Shown: positions 8,569-17,991, numbered from the stretch's first letter. The stretch is DNA of 64,000 bases from Polaromonas sp. (GCA_013298815.1 JAAFJF010000003.1:116059-180058); one strand, 5' to 3'. Notes: generated by a model not told the origin, from the sequence alone. Numbers and translations are program-made.

Positions 8569-9204
8569 TTACAACCCCAACTTCGCCAAACTGCCCAAAC
8601 CCTGGCGCACTACGATAGGCTCATCGCCCGCATCCATAGGCGTCAAATCAATCACTGTGGTCGGCTCTGACGCGCACGCGCCAGCATCGATGATGGCGGC
8701 GAGTTGGTGTTCAAAGCGGTTACGAATCTCATGCGCATCGTTGATTGAGTCGGTTTCACCAGGCGCAATCAGCGTTGTTGCCAACAAAGCCGAACCATGC
8801 AGTGCCAGTAACTCGCTCAGGACAGCATGCTCAGGCACCCGCAAACCGATGGTTTTGCGTGACGGATGACTCAAGCGGCGTGGCACTTCTTTGCTGGCTT
8901 CTAATATAAAAGTATAGGGGCCTGGGGTCGCCGCTTTGAGTAGGCGAAACTGTTTGTTGTCCACCCGCGCAAAGCTGGCTAGTTCAGACAAATCACGGCA
9001 CAACAAAGTTAAGTGATGTTTATCGTCCACTTGGCGAATTTGGCGCAACTTATCTGCCGCGGCTTTGTCGTCCAAATGGCAAACCAAGGCATAGCTGGAA
9101 TCGGTAGGGACAGCTAAGATGCCGCCTTTGGCGAGCAGTGCAACTGCTTGCTTGAGCAAACGTGGCTGCGGGTTATCGGGGTGTACTTCAAAAAACTGTG
9201 CCAT
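8569..9204 (-). CDS. yciO: YciO/Sua5/YrdC-family protein
   Basis: This 211-residue protein belongs to the YrdC family, whose members make threonylcarbamoyl-AMP for tRNA t6A37. It has the nucleotide/tRNA-binding motifs GGILAVPTDSSYAL near residue 30, PGPYTFILEAS near 105 and KTIGLRVPEHAV near 125. Length and arrangement match YciO, the paralogue whose role is less certain than that of TsaC. As in E. coli, it is linked to the PHP phosphatase gene. Confidence 0.87.
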   Translation of the reverse strand: MAQFFEVHPDNPQPRLLKQAVALLAKGGILAVPTDSSYALVCHLDDKAAADKLRQIRQVDDKHHLTLLCRDLSELASFARVDNKQFRLLKAATPGPYTFILEASKEVPRRLSHPSRKTIGLRVPEHAVLSELLALHGSALLATTLIAPGETDSINDAHEIRNRFEHQLAAIIDAGACASEPTTVIDLTPMDAGDEPIVVRQGLGSLAKLGL

Positions 9205-9237
9205 GGCGCTGTGTGTTTATTCTTATATTCTTTTTAT

Positions 9238-10173
9238 TTATTCGATGGGTTCGATAATGACTTGGTTTTTTTGTCCCGTTTTGCGGTCTTCCTGAACGGT
9301 TAACCAACCACCTGCTACGCCGCAAATACCAATCAATACCATGCCTGAAATCACCCAAATGTCTGGCACATGCGCAAAAACAACCCAGCCACCCAGCATC
9401 GCAAAACAAATTTGCAAGTAAAAATACGGCGTTAACGTGGTTGCTGGCGCGCGCTGGTATGCCAGCGTCAACATGAAATGCCCCGCCGTCACCAAACAAG
9501 CCATCACCACCAGCAAAACAAGCAGTTTCAAAGACGGCAGCGTTGTCCAAACAAAGGGCAGCGCCACTGTGGCGACTATCGCACCCGTCCAGCCGCTGTA
9601 CAGCTGCATGGTCATGGGGTCTTCGGTTCTGGCCAATTTGCTGGTCAACACCTGAAACCAAGCATTGGTACCGACTAAGGCCAAGGGCAACAACGCCGTC
9701 CAATGGAAGGCTTCGTCGCCAGGCCGGATGATGACCATCGCCCCCACAAAACCGCCAACCACCAACACCCAGCGCAATGGCGACACTACTTCTCCCAACA
9801 AGCGCCCCGCCAACAGCGTGATGACCAAAGGCGTGATCAGCACAATGGCTGTGAACTCGCCCACAGGCATGAATTGCAAGCTAGAAAACGCCAACAGCGT
9901 CGTTGCCACCAACAGCAAACCACGCAAAATTTGAAATTTAGGGTGGGCGGTTTTGAAGGCTTGCATGCCGCGCTTGGGCAGCATCAGCGCCGTCATGACC
10001 ACAGACTGGATCGCGTAGCGAAACCACAGTGCCACCAGCACAGACAAGGAGCTGGTCACAAACTTGGCAATCGTGTCAGCCGTTGCAAAAAAGGCTACCG
10101 CCACCACGGCCCAAGCGATACCCTCTAGTGTTTTGCCCAATATGGCTGGTTTGGCGAGATTCTCTGAGCTCAC
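9238..10173 (-). CDS. EamA/DMT-family transporter
   Basis: The product has ten hydrophobic segments arranged as two EamA repeats of five helices, the drug/metabolite transporter fold of the inner membrane. I place the start at GTG 10173, where GTGA overlaps the TGA stop of the PHP gene and AAGGA lies upstream. A longer reading from 10200 would overlap that gene by 31 bases. Translational coupling suggests co-expression with the PHP phosphatase. The substrate is not predictable. Confidence 0.88.
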   Translation of the reverse strand: MSSENLAKPAILGKTLEGIAWAVVAVAFFATADTIAKFVTSSLSVLVALWFRYAIQSVVMTALMLPKRGMQAFKTAHPKFQILRGLLLVATTLLAFSSLQFMPVGEFTAIVLITPLVITLLAGRLLGEVVSPLRWVLVVGGFVGAMVIIRPGDEAFHWTALLPLALVGTNAWFQVLTSKLARTEDPMTMQLYSGWTGAIVATVALPFVWTTLPSLKLLVLLVVMACLVTAGHFMLTLAYQRAPATTLTPYFYLQICFAMLGGWVVFAHVPDIWVISGMVLIGICGVAGGWLTVQEDRKTGQKNQVIIEPIE

Positions 10174-11036
10174 TGAATCTTGTCCTTCAGCAACTCCCAA
10201 ACTGGCGTCAAATCGCCTGGCAAAAATGGCAATGTGCCCAAGTCAATGCGACTTTCATCTGGGCTGTGAAAATCACTGCCACGCGATGCCACCATGCCGA
10301 ACTCTTTCGCCACGCCAGCATATTCCACATATTCTGCCGTGGTGTGGCTGCCCGTGACGACCTCTACACCCTGCCCGCCGTGGGTTTTGAATTCGCTGAA
10401 CAGCGCAAACTCTTCATTCGCCGTGAATTTGTAGCGCCCTGGGTGAGCAATCACCGCCACGCCACCGCTCTGCGTAATCCAACTCACGGCATCACCTAAT
10501 TTCGCCCAAGCGTGCGGCACGTAGCCGGGTTTGCCTTCGGTTAAATACTTGCGAAACACCTCGTATGTGTCTTTACACACGCCGCTTTCAACCAAAAACC
10601 GGGCGAAATGGGTGCGAGAAATCAATTCTGGGTTGCCAACAAACTTCAAAGCGCCGTCGTAAGCGCCTTTGATGCCGACTTTGGCCAGTCCATCCGACAT
10701 TTCCTTCGCCCGCTCACCACGTCCACCACGAGTTTTAGCCAAGCCGTTGACGATGACGGGGTTGGTAGCATCGAATCCAAGGCCGACGATATGCACCGTT
10801 TCATTGGCAAAAGTAACGGAAATTTCAACCCCCGTCAGGTACGCCATGCCATTGGCAGCAGCAGCAGCAGCCGCACGAGCCTGTCCTCCGATTTCGTCAT
10901 GGTCAGTCAGAGCCCACAGCTCCACGCCGTTGGTTTTTGCGCGCAAGGCAAGCTCCTCAGGGGTCAAAGTGCCGTCAGACACGACGGAATGGCAATGTAA
11001 ATCAGCGTTTAAGTAGGCTTTTAAGTCGTTTTGCAC
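10170..11036 (-). CDS. rnm: PHP-domain phosphoesterase, RNase AM / TrpH type
   Basis: This 288-residue PHP protein starts NADLHCHSVVSDG (HxH), followed by WALTDHDE, LTGVEIS, VAVIAHPGR and SRGSDFHSPD. That is the full trinuclear metal-ligand pattern of the YciV/TrpH family. E. coli YciV (RNase AM) removes short 5' tails and hydrolyses 3',5'-bisphosphonucleotides, and helps mature rRNA 5' ends. The start is a GTG. It is the first gene of the leftward run PHP, EamA, YciO, M50 protease, trpS. Confidence 0.88.
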   Translation of the reverse strand: MQNDLKAYLNADLHCHSVVSDGTLTPEELALRAKTNGVELWALTDHDEIGGQARAAAAAAANGMAYLTGVEISVTFANETVHIVGLGFDATNPVIVNGLAKTRGGRGERAKEMSDGLAKVGIKGAYDGALKFVGNPELISRTHFARFLVESGVCKDTYEVFRKYLTEGKPGYVPHAWAKLGDAVSWITQSGGVAVIAHPGRYKFTANEEFALFSEFKTHGGQGVEVVTGSHTTAEYVEYAGVAKEFGMVASRGSDFHSPDESRIDLGTLPFLPGDLTPVWELLKDKIQ

Positions 11037-11061
11037 TCTCGTATTTTAGGCTTTTCAAAAC

Positions 11062-11111
11062 AACTATGCTTTTTATAGCGCATTAGGCAACAAACACGCT
11101 GGCTAGAGGCC
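11062..11111 (+). repeat. Dispersed element, copy 2 (intergenic, next to a terminator)
   Basis: The element begins AACTATGCTTTTTATAGCGC and has the core ATTAGGCAACAAACACGCTG, then GGCTAGAGGCC. It is more diverged than the other copies. It abuts the terminator stem of the outer-membrane protein gene. Confidence 0.7.
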
Positions 11112-11146
11112 AAAAAGCCTCGTAAAACCGTGTTTTACGAGGCTTT
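11112..11146 (-). terminator. Intrinsic terminator of the outer-membrane protein gene
   Basis: A perfect 15-bp stem, AAAGCCTCGTAAAAC with GTTTTACGAGGCTTT and a 3-base loop, is followed on the minus strand by TT. It lies 18 bases beyond the stop of the barrel protein gene. Confidence 0.85.
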
Positions 11147-11163
11147 AACTGGGTTACCTGATA

Positions 11164-11694
11164 TTAGAAGCTGTATTGCAAACCTACGCCAAAGGTACCC
11201 GTATCAGAAGCCAAACGGGTGTATTCAGCACGTACAGCTAGATTTTGGTTGATGTTGTAACGTGCGCCAACACCGTACAGGGCGGAATTGGTGTCAGCCG
11301 TTGTGCCACCAGCGGTTGCTGTCAAACTGCCGTAGCCTAAACGACCATAGATGGAGATTTTTGGATCAATTGGCACGCCAGCCAAGACGGAGACGTTGTA
11401 CGCAGATGCGCTGACATCTGTGCCTGCAACGCTGAATTTACCCAAGCTTTGCGCTCCCGCTTCAATGGCGAAGTTTTCATTCAGTTTGAGACCTACATAA
11501 CCGCCATAACCGACTTTTGAGCTCAGATCAGTGATGGCAGTGCTGCCAACGCTGCCACCAACATATACGCCAGTCAAAGCTGGTGCGGCAGATGTTGACT
11601 GCGCTTGTGCACTGGCCATAGCGGCGACGGTCAAAACGCCAACGGCCAGACCTTTTAACGTTGTTTTGAGAGTTAATTGAGAGTTTGAGTTCAT
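11164..11694 (-). CDS. Outer-membrane beta-barrel protein, OmpA-like/opacity type
   Basis: This 176-residue protein has a signal peptide (LKGLAVGVLTVAAMASAQAQ, cleavage likely after AQA). Alternating beta strands rich in Gly, Tyr and Ala follow, ending in a C-terminal aromatic, GVGLQYSF. That is typical of eight-stranded barrels of the OmpA N-terminal/opacity group. The start at 11694 is supported by AAGGA 6 bases upstream. It lacks the peptidoglycan-binding OmpA domain. It is a single gene with its own terminator and looks well expressed. The role may be structural or adhesive. Confidence 0.87.
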   Translation of the reverse strand: MNSNSQLTLKTTLKGLAVGVLTVAAMASAQAQSTSAAPALTGVYVGGSVGSTAITDLSSKVGYGGYVGLKLNENFAIEAGAQSLGKFSVAGTDVSASAYNVSVLAGVPIDPKISIYGRLGYGSLTATAGGTTADTNSALYGVGARYNINQNLAVRAEYTRLASDTGTFGVGLQYSF

Positions 11695-11883
11695 GAAAAA
11701 TCCTTTTTGAAAATGAAAAAACACCAGCACAGTCTTATGAACTGTTCACTGTTGTTGGTTCAATTCTAAAAACGAAACACCCGCATTTTGCCGACTTCAC
11801 AGGGCTTTGCTAAGCTTTACCTAACTTCACGCCAATGTAAGCAAACCCATCTAGTTGCATCCATGCTTACAACTCAACAGCGT

Positions 11884-13611
11884 CTAAACGCCCTCCACAC
11901 CTTCCACCAAAAACTTGATCGTCCGCCGCCCATTCCACTCTGCCGCATCCAGCCGAAACGCCAACTTCACGCGGGGCGGCAGCTGTTCGGTATGGCCAAA
12001 CCACATGCCATCAATCGGGTTACCTTGATGCTTCAACTTCAGCGCCAAATGGTTTTGCCCAACAATCCGCTGCGACAGCACCTCGACCTCTTCGCTAAAC
12101 GTAGGCGCAGCAAAGCCCTGCCCCCAAACCTCGCGGTCCAGCATGTCGATCAAATCAACTCGCAAATAGTTAGGATCAACTGGGCCGTCGGTGGCAATCG
12201 TTCGCGTCAAAGCTTCGTCGTCCAACCATTCAGCGGCGACTTGGCTCAAGGCGGCTTCAAACTCGTCAAAGCGCTCTTCCAAAATCGTGCAACCCGCCGC
12301 CATGGCGTGACCGCCGAAGCGCAGCAGCACGCCGGGATGGCGTTTGGCGACCAAATCTAACGCGTCGCGCAGATGAAACCCCACAATAGACCGACCAGAC
12401 CCTTTTAATTCCGACTCTTTTCCCACCGCACCGCTTCTGGCGAACACAAAGCTAGGGCGATTCAACTTATCTTTGAGGCGCGAGGCAACGATGCCCACCA
12501 CGCCTTCGTGAAACTCCGGGTCAAACACGCAAATCGCTGGCGGCGGATCTTCGTTTTCTTGAAACAGTGACTCAGCCATCACAAACGCCTGCTCCCGCAT
12601 GCCGCCCTCCAAATCGCGGCGCTGCCGGTTGATGCCGTCTAGCGTACGCGCTAACTCATCAGCACGGCCAGCATCGTCGGTCAGCAAGCACTCAATGCCC
12701 AGCGTCATGTCAGACAGACGACCCGCAGCGTTGATGCGAGGGCCAAGCGCAAAGCCAAAATCAAAACTGGTAGCAACCGCTGATTTTCGCCCTGATGCTA
12801 CAAAAAGACTAGCTAATCCAGCATATAGAACGCCGGCTCGAATGCGTTTCAACCCTTGAGAAACAAGACGGCGGTTGTTGGCATCTAGCTTCACAACATC
12901 CGCCACAGTGCCCAGTGCGACCAGTGGTAACAGGTTGTCCAATTTAGGCTGGTTTTGCGCTGTGAAGTGCCCAGTCGTACGCATGTCGGCACGCAGCGCC
13001 AGCAGCACATAAAACATCACGCCCACGCCGGCGATGGATTTGCTCTCAAACTTGCAGCCCGGCTGGTTGGGGTTAACGATCACGTCCGCATCGGGCAGTT
13101 TAACCACGCCATCCACCAGCGCGGGCAAGTGGTGGTCGGTCACCAGTACCGTCAGCCCCAGCGCCTTGGCTTTGGCCACGCCTTCAAAGCTGGCAATACC
13201 GTTGTCCACCGTGATGAGCACGTCCGCCCCGCTGTCTTTAACGCGCTGGGCGATGGGCGCGGTCAAACCGTAGCCATCCACCACGCGGTCGGGCACGATG
13301 TAGCTGACGTGCTTGGCACCCAGCAAGCGCAAGCCACGCACGGCAACGGCGCAGGCAGTTGCGCCGTCGCAGTCGTAATCCGCCACGATACACAAATGCT
13401 GGTCTTGCACCATCGCGTGCGCAAGCAACCTGGCAGCTTGCACAGCGCCTTTGAGGTCAGGCGGAATCAACAACTTATTCAAACTGTCATCCAACTGTTC
13501 TTTCGTGCCTACACCTCGTGCAGCGTACAGCCGCGCTAGCAGCGGGTGCACGCCCACCTGCTCTAACATCCAAGCAGCGCGGGGTGGAACGTCGCGAACG
13601 GTGATTTTCAT
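11884..13611 (-). CDS. recJ: Single-stranded-DNA exonuclease RecJ
   Basis: This 575-residue DHH-family nuclease digests single-stranded DNA 5'-to-3' in recombination and mismatch repair. The motifs are in order: IVADYDCDGATA near residue 75, VITVDNGI-type metal strand LITVDNGIAS near 137, VTDHHLP near 160, then GPRINAAGRLSD near 290 and the DHHA1 end GGHAMAAGC near 415. A half-copy-like segment (GCTAC, spacer, CTAGC) of the dispersed element lies at 12786-12805 but does not lengthen the protein. The neighbouring rpfE-like gene is a conserved partner in several proteobacteria. Confidence 0.97.
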   Translation of the reverse strand: MKITVRDVPPRAAWMLEQVGVHPLLARLYAARGVGTKEQLDDSLNKLLIPPDLKGAVQAARLLAHAMVQDQHLCIVADYDCDGATACAVAVRGLRLLGAKHVSYIVPDRVVDGYGLTAPIAQRVKDSGADVLITVDNGIASFEGVAKAKALGLTVLVTDHHLPALVDGVVKLPDADVIVNPNQPGCKFESKSIAGVGVMFYVLLALRADMRTTGHFTAQNQPKLDNLLPLVALGTVADVVKLDANNRRLVSQGLKRIRAGVLYAGLASLFVASGRKSAVATSFDFGFALGPRINAAGRLSDMTLGIECLLTDDAGRADELARTLDGINRQRRDLEGGMREQAFVMAESLFQENEDPPPAICVFDPEFHEGVVGIVASRLKDKLNRPSFVFARSGAVGKESELKGSGRSIVGFHLRDALDLVAKRHPGVLLRFGGHAMAAGCTILEERFDEFEAALSQVAAEWLDDEALTRTIATDGPVDPNYLRVDLIDMLDREVWGQGFAAPTFSEEVEVLSQRIVGQNHLALKLKHQGNPIDGMWFGHTEQLPPRVKLAFRLDAAEWNGRRTIKFLVEGVEGV

Positions 13612-13631
13612 GGCTTCAAATTATCCAATTT

Positions 13632-13700
13632 CACTATCTTTTTTATAGCTGCTTAGGCAGTAAATACGCCGGCTGGATGCCAAAAACGCCTCTAAAACCG
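13632..13700 (+). repeat. Dispersed element, copy 3 (forms C-terminus of RpfE-like gene)
   Basis: CACTAT, a short spacer and ATAGCTGCTTAGGCAG are followed by TAAATACGCCGGCTG. Read on the minus strand, the element encodes the last residues (IQPAYLLPKQL) and the stop of the RpfE-like gene. Confidence 0.88.
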
Positions 13701-14698
13701 CCTTTTATTCGTTCAAAAACAGTTTTTTGCCGCAATTCGTACCGCAAAGCACTGCGCTCACCGCACAGAGTCAAAACCACCGCCTCACCAGTTGTAACGC
13801 GCTTCAGTAAATCTGCACACACGGTCGCATCCAACTGTTCCCAAGCTTTCACCCAAGCTGGCCAATCCTCTTTCAAAGCGGCGTCTGCAAGGGTTCTTGT
13901 CATGTTGATTGATGGCGTGATGTTTGTACTCACTTGCGATTTGAGCGTTTCGTTCTGACCATTCCCGTGAAAATAAACCGAGTTGATGACGCTTGTATTT
14001 GAGCGACTTCTGGCATCATTAACTGTATGAGTATACAGCAACATTTGCATCTCGTTTTGCAGACGGCGCAGTTTTTGCGCCCCTACGCTCGCCACTGCGT
14101 GTTCTGCGCTGCCCCCCGAGGGGGCTAACCCACCTTGAAGCGGCTCGGCAGTGGGTTGCCCGTCTACAGGCTGCCAATCGCTCAAATTCTTGCCAATCAC
14201 GCGGTCAAACGAGGCGGTACGAATAGCGTGCAGTGGCTCGCCGCTGCACAGCCAGCGCTTGGGCTCGAGATAATGAAGCGTCAAACCGTCTTCCGCAAAA
14301 TAGGGCATCATGTCAGCGAATAATTGGCGCGATTCAGCCTCAGAAACGTTCAAATGCACCGGGTCCTCCATCGTCATGCTGCCCATGCCGACCACGCTGT
14401 GGCAAAGGGTGACGAAGCTCCAAGTCAGGTTTTGCGCGTTTTCGAGGCCCAAAGCCGCTGCCCGCTGGGCTGCCCAGGGAATATAACCATCGACGATGGG
14501 CAAGCCCTGCGCCCTTGCCAAAGCGCGTTCGTGCGGGGGAGAAAAGGTGTCTTCGGCGCTGATGTCGCTGTCTACCAATGTTAAAACACTCAAGATTTGC
14601 CGTAAATTAGGCAGATTCAAGTCTTGCACATATTTGGTGGCAGCTTCTGAACTTACAGACGCAAAGGCAATCAACTGGTGGGGGGCATTTTGAGACAT
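13643..14698 (-). CDS. RpfE-like protein (phosphoglycerate-mutase-like family) with repeat-derived tail
   Basis: This 351-residue soluble protein resembles the RpfE-type proteins encoded beside recJ in Burkholderiales and Xanthomonas, sometimes annotated as cofactor-independent phosphoglycerate mutase-like. Its biochemical role is not established. Conserved-looking stretches include FSPPHERALARAQGLP and LTLHYLEPKRWLCSG. The last residues, about 333-351 (ending IQPAYLLPKQL), and the stop codon come from the dispersed element read backwards. Around residues 190-205, a GC-rich stem-loop of GCCCCC and GGGGGC encodes the glycine-rich LAPSGGSAEHAV, apparently another inserted repeat. Family assignment is moderately sure. 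Confidence 0.75.
   Translation of the reverse strand: MSQNAPHQLIAFASVSSEAATKYVQDLNLPNLRQILSVLTLVDSDISAEDTFSPPHERALARAQGLPIVDGYIPWAAQRAAALGLENAQNLTWSFVTLCHSVVGMGSMTMEDPVHLNVSEAESRQLFADMMPYFAEDGLTLHYLEPKRWLCSGEPLHAIRTASFDRVIGKNLSDWQPVDGQPTAEPLQGGLAPSGGSAEHAVASVGAQKLRRLQNEMQMLLYTHTVNDARSRSNTSVINSVYFHGNGQNETLKSQVSTNITPSINMTRTLADAALKEDWPAWVKAWEQLDATVCADLLKRVTTGEAVVLTLCGERSALRYELRQKTVFERIKGGFRGVFGIQPAYLLPKQL
14111..14125. repeat. GC-rich stem-loop inside the RpfE-like gene
   Basis: GCCCCC-CGA-GGGGGC forms a perfect 6-bp stem. Comparable stem-loops flanked by TCGCTGC-like sequence are frequent in Comamonadaceae intergenic DNA. Here it is in frame within a coding sequence, and the base composition differs sharply from its surroundings. 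Confidence 0.6.
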
Positions 14699-14756
14699 GC
14701 CCTATTGTCGCTGCTAGCTCCTTGTGCAGTCTTCGCTGTTACTATAACGACCACTT

Positions 14757-16016
14757 ATGCAATTCCCCTACGAACTCAAACTCGGCTGGCGCTACACCCG
14801 CGCGGGTCGTGCCACGCGACGCAATGGCTTTATCTCGTTTATCTCGGGCGTGTCGATGCTGGGCATCGCACTCGGGGTGGCGGCGCTCATCATTGTGCTG
14901 TCGGTGATGAATGGTTTTCAAAAAGAGGTGCGCGACCGGATGCTGGGCGTGGTGTCGCACATCGAGATTTTCAGCCCCGGCGGTGCAGCACTGCCGGATG
15001 TGTCTAAAACACTGGCTGAGGCTAAAGCAAACTCCCAAGTGATCGGCGCTTCAAGTTTTATAGCTACTCAGGCACTGTTAGCGCGGGGTGAGGACATGAA
15101 AGGCGCGATTATTCGTGGCATTGACCCTGCCACCGAAGCCCAAGTGACTGATTTAGCCGCCAGCAGCCAGAACCTGGACGCCATCAAGGCGCTGGCACCG
15201 GGTGAGTTTGGCGTGGTGCTGGGCTACGAATTGGCGCGGCAACTGGGTGTCGGCAAAGGCGACCGCGTGACGCTGATCGCCCCCAGCGGCCAAGTCACAC
15301 CCGCTGGCGTGGTGCCGCGCATGAAGCAGTTGACGGTGGTCGGCACCTTTGATTCGGGTCATTTTGAGTACGACGCCACGCTGGCGATGATGCACATGGA
15401 GGATGCGGCCAAGATGTTCCGGCTGGAAGGACCAACGGGCATACGCCTGAAACTCAAAGACCTGCACCAAGCCCGCGACGTGGCGAAACAGCTCAGCCTG
15501 AGCTTGACCGGCGATCTGATTGTGCGCGACTGGACGCGGCAAAACAAAACCTGGTTTGCCGCCGTGCAGGTCGAAAAACGCATGATGTTCATCATTTTGA
15601 CGCTGATCGTAGCGGTGGCCGCCTTCAATTTGGTGTCCACGCTGGTGATGACAGTGACCGACAAGCGCGCCGACATCGCCATTTTGCGCACGCTGGGTGC
15701 GAGCCCGAAGAGCATCATGGGCATTTTTGTGGTGCAGGGCGCGACGGTGGGGGTGATTGGCACGCTGTCCGGTCTGCTGCTGGGCTTGGGCATCGCCTTC
15801 AATATCGACGTGATCGTGCCCTTCATCGAGCGGCTGTTCAACGCCAGCTTTTTGCCGAAAGACATCTACCTACTGAGCGGCATGCCCAGCGAGCCGCAAA
15901 TGGCCGACATCATGCCGATTGCCATCATTTCCCTCATTTTGGCCTTTGCCGCCACGCTGTACCCCAGCTGGCGCGCTAGCCGCATCAACCCGGCGGAGGC
16001 GCTCAGATATGAATAA
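14757..16016 (+). CDS. lolC: Lipoprotein-releasing ABC transporter permease LolC/E
   Basis: This 419-residue permease has an N-terminal membrane helix ([20 protein letters not shown]), a large periplasmic domain (about residues 45-270) and three C-terminal helices including the FtsX-like segment. This is the LolC/LolE layout. With LolD it extracts outer-membrane lipoproteins from the inner membrane and hands them to LolA. One permease gene suggests a homodimeric LolF-type complex unless a second copy exists elsewhere. The stop overlaps the lolD start by 8 bases. The stretch encoding SFIATQALL contains ATAGCTACTCAGGCA, identical to part of the dispersed element. Confidence 0.95.
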   Translation: MQFPYELKLGWRYTRAGRATRRNGFISFISGVSMLGIALGVAALIIVLSVMNGFQKEVRDRMLGVVSHIEIFSPGGAALPDVSKTLAEAKANSQVIGASSFIATQALLARGEDMKGAIIRGIDPATEAQVTDLAASSQNLDAIKALAPGEFGVVLGYELARQLGVGKGDRVTLIAPSGQVTPAGVVPRMKQLTVVGTFDSGHFEYDATLAMMHMEDAAKMFRLEGPTGIRLKLKDLHQARDVAKQLSLSLTGDLIVRDWTRQNKTWFAAVQVEKRMMFIILTLIVAVAAFNLVSTLVMTVTDKRADIAILRTLGASPKSIMGIFVVQGATVGVIGTLSGLLLGLGIAFNIDVIVPFIERLFNASFLPKDIYLLSGMPSEPQMADIMPIAIISLILAFAATLYPSWRASRINPAEALRYE

Positions 16017-16698
16017 TTTAGACAAAGAAGTGGTGCTGTCCGCCACCAACCTAGGCAAACGCTTCGTCGAAGGCCCACTGGACGTGACCGTGCTGCAAGG
16101 CGTGGACTTGCAAGTCCATGCAGGCGAGATTTTGGCGATTGTGGGGGCGTCTGGCTCAGGCAAGAGCACGCTCTTGCACCTGCTAGGCGGATTAGATTCA
16201 CCGACGACCGGTTCGGTCAAGCTCAAAGGGCACGAACTGGCCAGTTTGAACGAAGCTGAAATTGGCGATTTACGCAACCAGCATTTGGGTTTTGTCTACC
16301 AGTTTCACCATTTGCTGGCTGAATTCAGCGCACAGGACAACGTCGCTATGCCGTTATGGATTAGGCGTGTAGCCGGCGAATTATCTGCCAATACTGCTAT
16401 CAAAATATTAGCAGGAGTAGGTTTAAAAGATCGCATCCACCACCGCCCCGCAGAGCTATCAGGCGGCGAACGCCAGCGCGTCGCCATCGCCCGCGCCTTG
16501 GTCACGCAACCGGCTTGCGTGCTGGCGGATGAGCCGACTGGCAACTTAGACCGCAACACCGCTAACGGCGTGTTTGATTTGATGCTGAACCTCGCCAAAA
16601 CCCAAGGCACAGCGTTTGTGGTTGTCACCCATGACGAAGCACTGGCGGCGCGGTGTGATCGGCAGTTGCGGCTGGTGGGTGGGGTGTTGCAGGGCTAG
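16009..16698 (+). CDS. lolD: Lipoprotein-releasing ABC transporter ATPase LolD
   Basis: This 229-residue ATPase has Walker [10 protein letters not shown], the Q-loop in [10 protein letters not shown], signature LSGGERQR and Walker [12 protein letters not shown]. It powers lipoprotein release by the LolC/E permease. The start at 16009 (MNNLDKEV) overlaps the lolC stop by 8 bases and fits the family length. Residues near 128-140 ([12 protein letters not shown]) are encoded by an unusually AT-rich stretch of GCTAT, spacer and TTAGC, a possible half-copy of the dispersed element. The gene ends 3 bases from the convergent neighbour. Confidence 0.96.
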   Translation: MNNLDKEVVLSATNLGKRFVEGPLDVTVLQGVDLQVHAGEILAIVGASGSGKSTLLHLLGGLDSPTTGSVKLKGHELASLNEAEIGDLRNQHLGFVYQFHHLLAEFSAQDNVAMPLWIRRVAGELSANTAIKILAGVGLKDRIHHRPAELSGGERQRVAIARALVTQPACVLADEPTGNLDRNTANGVFDLMLNLAKTQGTAFVVVTHDEALAARCDRQLRLVGGVLQG

Positions 16699-16700
16699 CT

Positions 16701-17414
16701 TTAGCGTCGTTTATTAATTGTCGACATGGGTTGCGAGCTATAAAACGCCTCAACTTTGTCTTGCAACACGCTGCTGTCATATTGCCACCATAAACCCGCG
16801 AACCCTCGGCTAATGGGCAAGTTAATAACTTCGCCATCTTTCAGACTTTGCCAGTACTCCAAGGCTTGTGTAGGTTGAATAGCGGGCATGCTTGTCGGCA
16901 AAGACGATTTCAGCAGTAACGGAGACTTTTGTAACTCAAATGACTGTTCCTGCGATGTCTGCAGCATACTTGCAAACAACAACGGCACTGACGGTGCGCA
17001 CAAACCAGCCGACACGGCAAACAAACAAGCTAGTAGCACCTGCGTGCCTCTAAAACCAGCCTGTTCAGCCGTATTTCCTGCATTTGGCTTTTCTCCCCAA
17101 AGCCAAGCAAACATGAGTAACCCAGCAAAGGTGCCAGCTATCAGCTGATAACTAATGGGAGGCGCTGAGAAATAATGCTGATGACGCATCAGATGAAACA
17201 ACACAAAAGCGCCAACCAATGTCACAAAGAAGCTGATGACTGCAACTTTCATGCGGGGATGAGCCATTAAATCTAAGCCCGTAGCCTCTGTTGTAGCTGC
17301 TATTTTAGGTATGTCGATACCTCTTTGCGTCAATGCTTTTATTAAAGGTAGTTGACTAAACTGCTCTTCCAGCAATGCCGCATTTTCAGGGTTTTTCCAA
17401 CTCACGTAGCCCAT
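16701..17414 (-). CDS. Uncharacterised membrane protein
   Basis: I do not recognise this 237-residue protein. A soluble N-terminus of about 55 residues is followed by three hydrophobic segments (about residues 57-75, 88-106 and 125-150) and a hydrophilic C-terminal domain. The C-terminal domain contains EYWQSLKDGEV and AGLWWQYDSS. It follows the gene at 17427 after 12 bases on the same strand, so the two probably work together. The start is ATG at 17414. Confidence 0.7.
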   Translation of the reverse strand: MGYVSWKNPENAALLEEQFSQLPLIKALTQRGIDIPKIAATTEATGLDLMAHPRMKVAVISFFVTLVGAFVLFHLMRHQHYFSAPPISYQLIAGTFAGLLMFAWLWGEKPNAGNTAEQAGFRGTQVLLACLFAVSAGLCAPSVPLLFASMLQTSQEQSFELQKSPLLLKSSLPTSMPAIQPTQALEYWQSLKDGEVINLPISRGFAGLWWQYDSSVLQDKVEAFYSSQPMSTINKRR

Positions 17415-17426
17415 AAATGAAGTCGG

Positions 17427-17948
17427 CTATTTTAAAGGCAACGCTGTTTGATTGGGTAGAACCCAAGCTGCGGGACGAAACTGCCGAAGTCCGCTAACGC
17501 CCCAAGAGAAGCGGTACAAGGCTAAAGGTTGTTTGCCGTATTTTCGACCGTTCAAATTAAGTTTCCGCTTGCCAGATCGCACATCCTCTAAGTCCAACTG
17601 CCAATCGAACCAACGGCTAAGTAAAGGCAAGTTGCTTGAATATTGCAGTGACTTGTCATCCAACATCAAACGAGCGTTTTTATTGTGCTGGGATTGTGCC
17701 CAAATGCTTATAGGTGCAGCAACTATAGCTAAAGCCACTTGCGTCAGTTGCAACGGTTTATCTAATAATTTTTGCCAGACAGCTGGCCAATCTATTTGAG
17801 ACAAAAACTCACTCGGAAATGATAGCCAAATGATGATTGGAATCAAGCCAATTAAAAGCCCGCTAAAAAACAATGCCAGTCGTAAAACTCTATCGAGTTC
17901 TTTATTTTTCCAATGAAAAACCAAAGGCGTGTTTTGATTGAAATCCAT
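17427..17948 (-). CDS. Uncharacterised membrane protein
   Basis: I do not recognise this 173-residue protein. It has two or three hydrophobic stretches (about residues 22-42, 70-85) and a basic C-terminal half with repeated aromatic and Arg residues (WFDWQLDLEDVRSGKRK). It is the first gene of a two-gene unit with 16701-17414 and starts 43 bases beyond the end of the S4-domain protein gene. Both genes look less conserved than their neighbours. Confidence 0.68.
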   Translation of the reverse strand: MDFNQNTPLVFHWKNKELDRVLRLALFFSGLLIGLIPIIIWLSFPSEFLSQIDWPAVWQKLLDKPLQLTQVALAIVAAPISIWAQSQHNKNARLMLDDKSLQYSSNLPLLSRWFDWQLDLEDVRSGKRKLNLNGRKYGKQPLALYRFSWGVSGLRQFRPAAWVLPNQTALPLK

Positions 17949-17991
17949 TTTGGCTTCCTATTGGATGAGCTGAGAGCTCGCAGAAAAGCGA

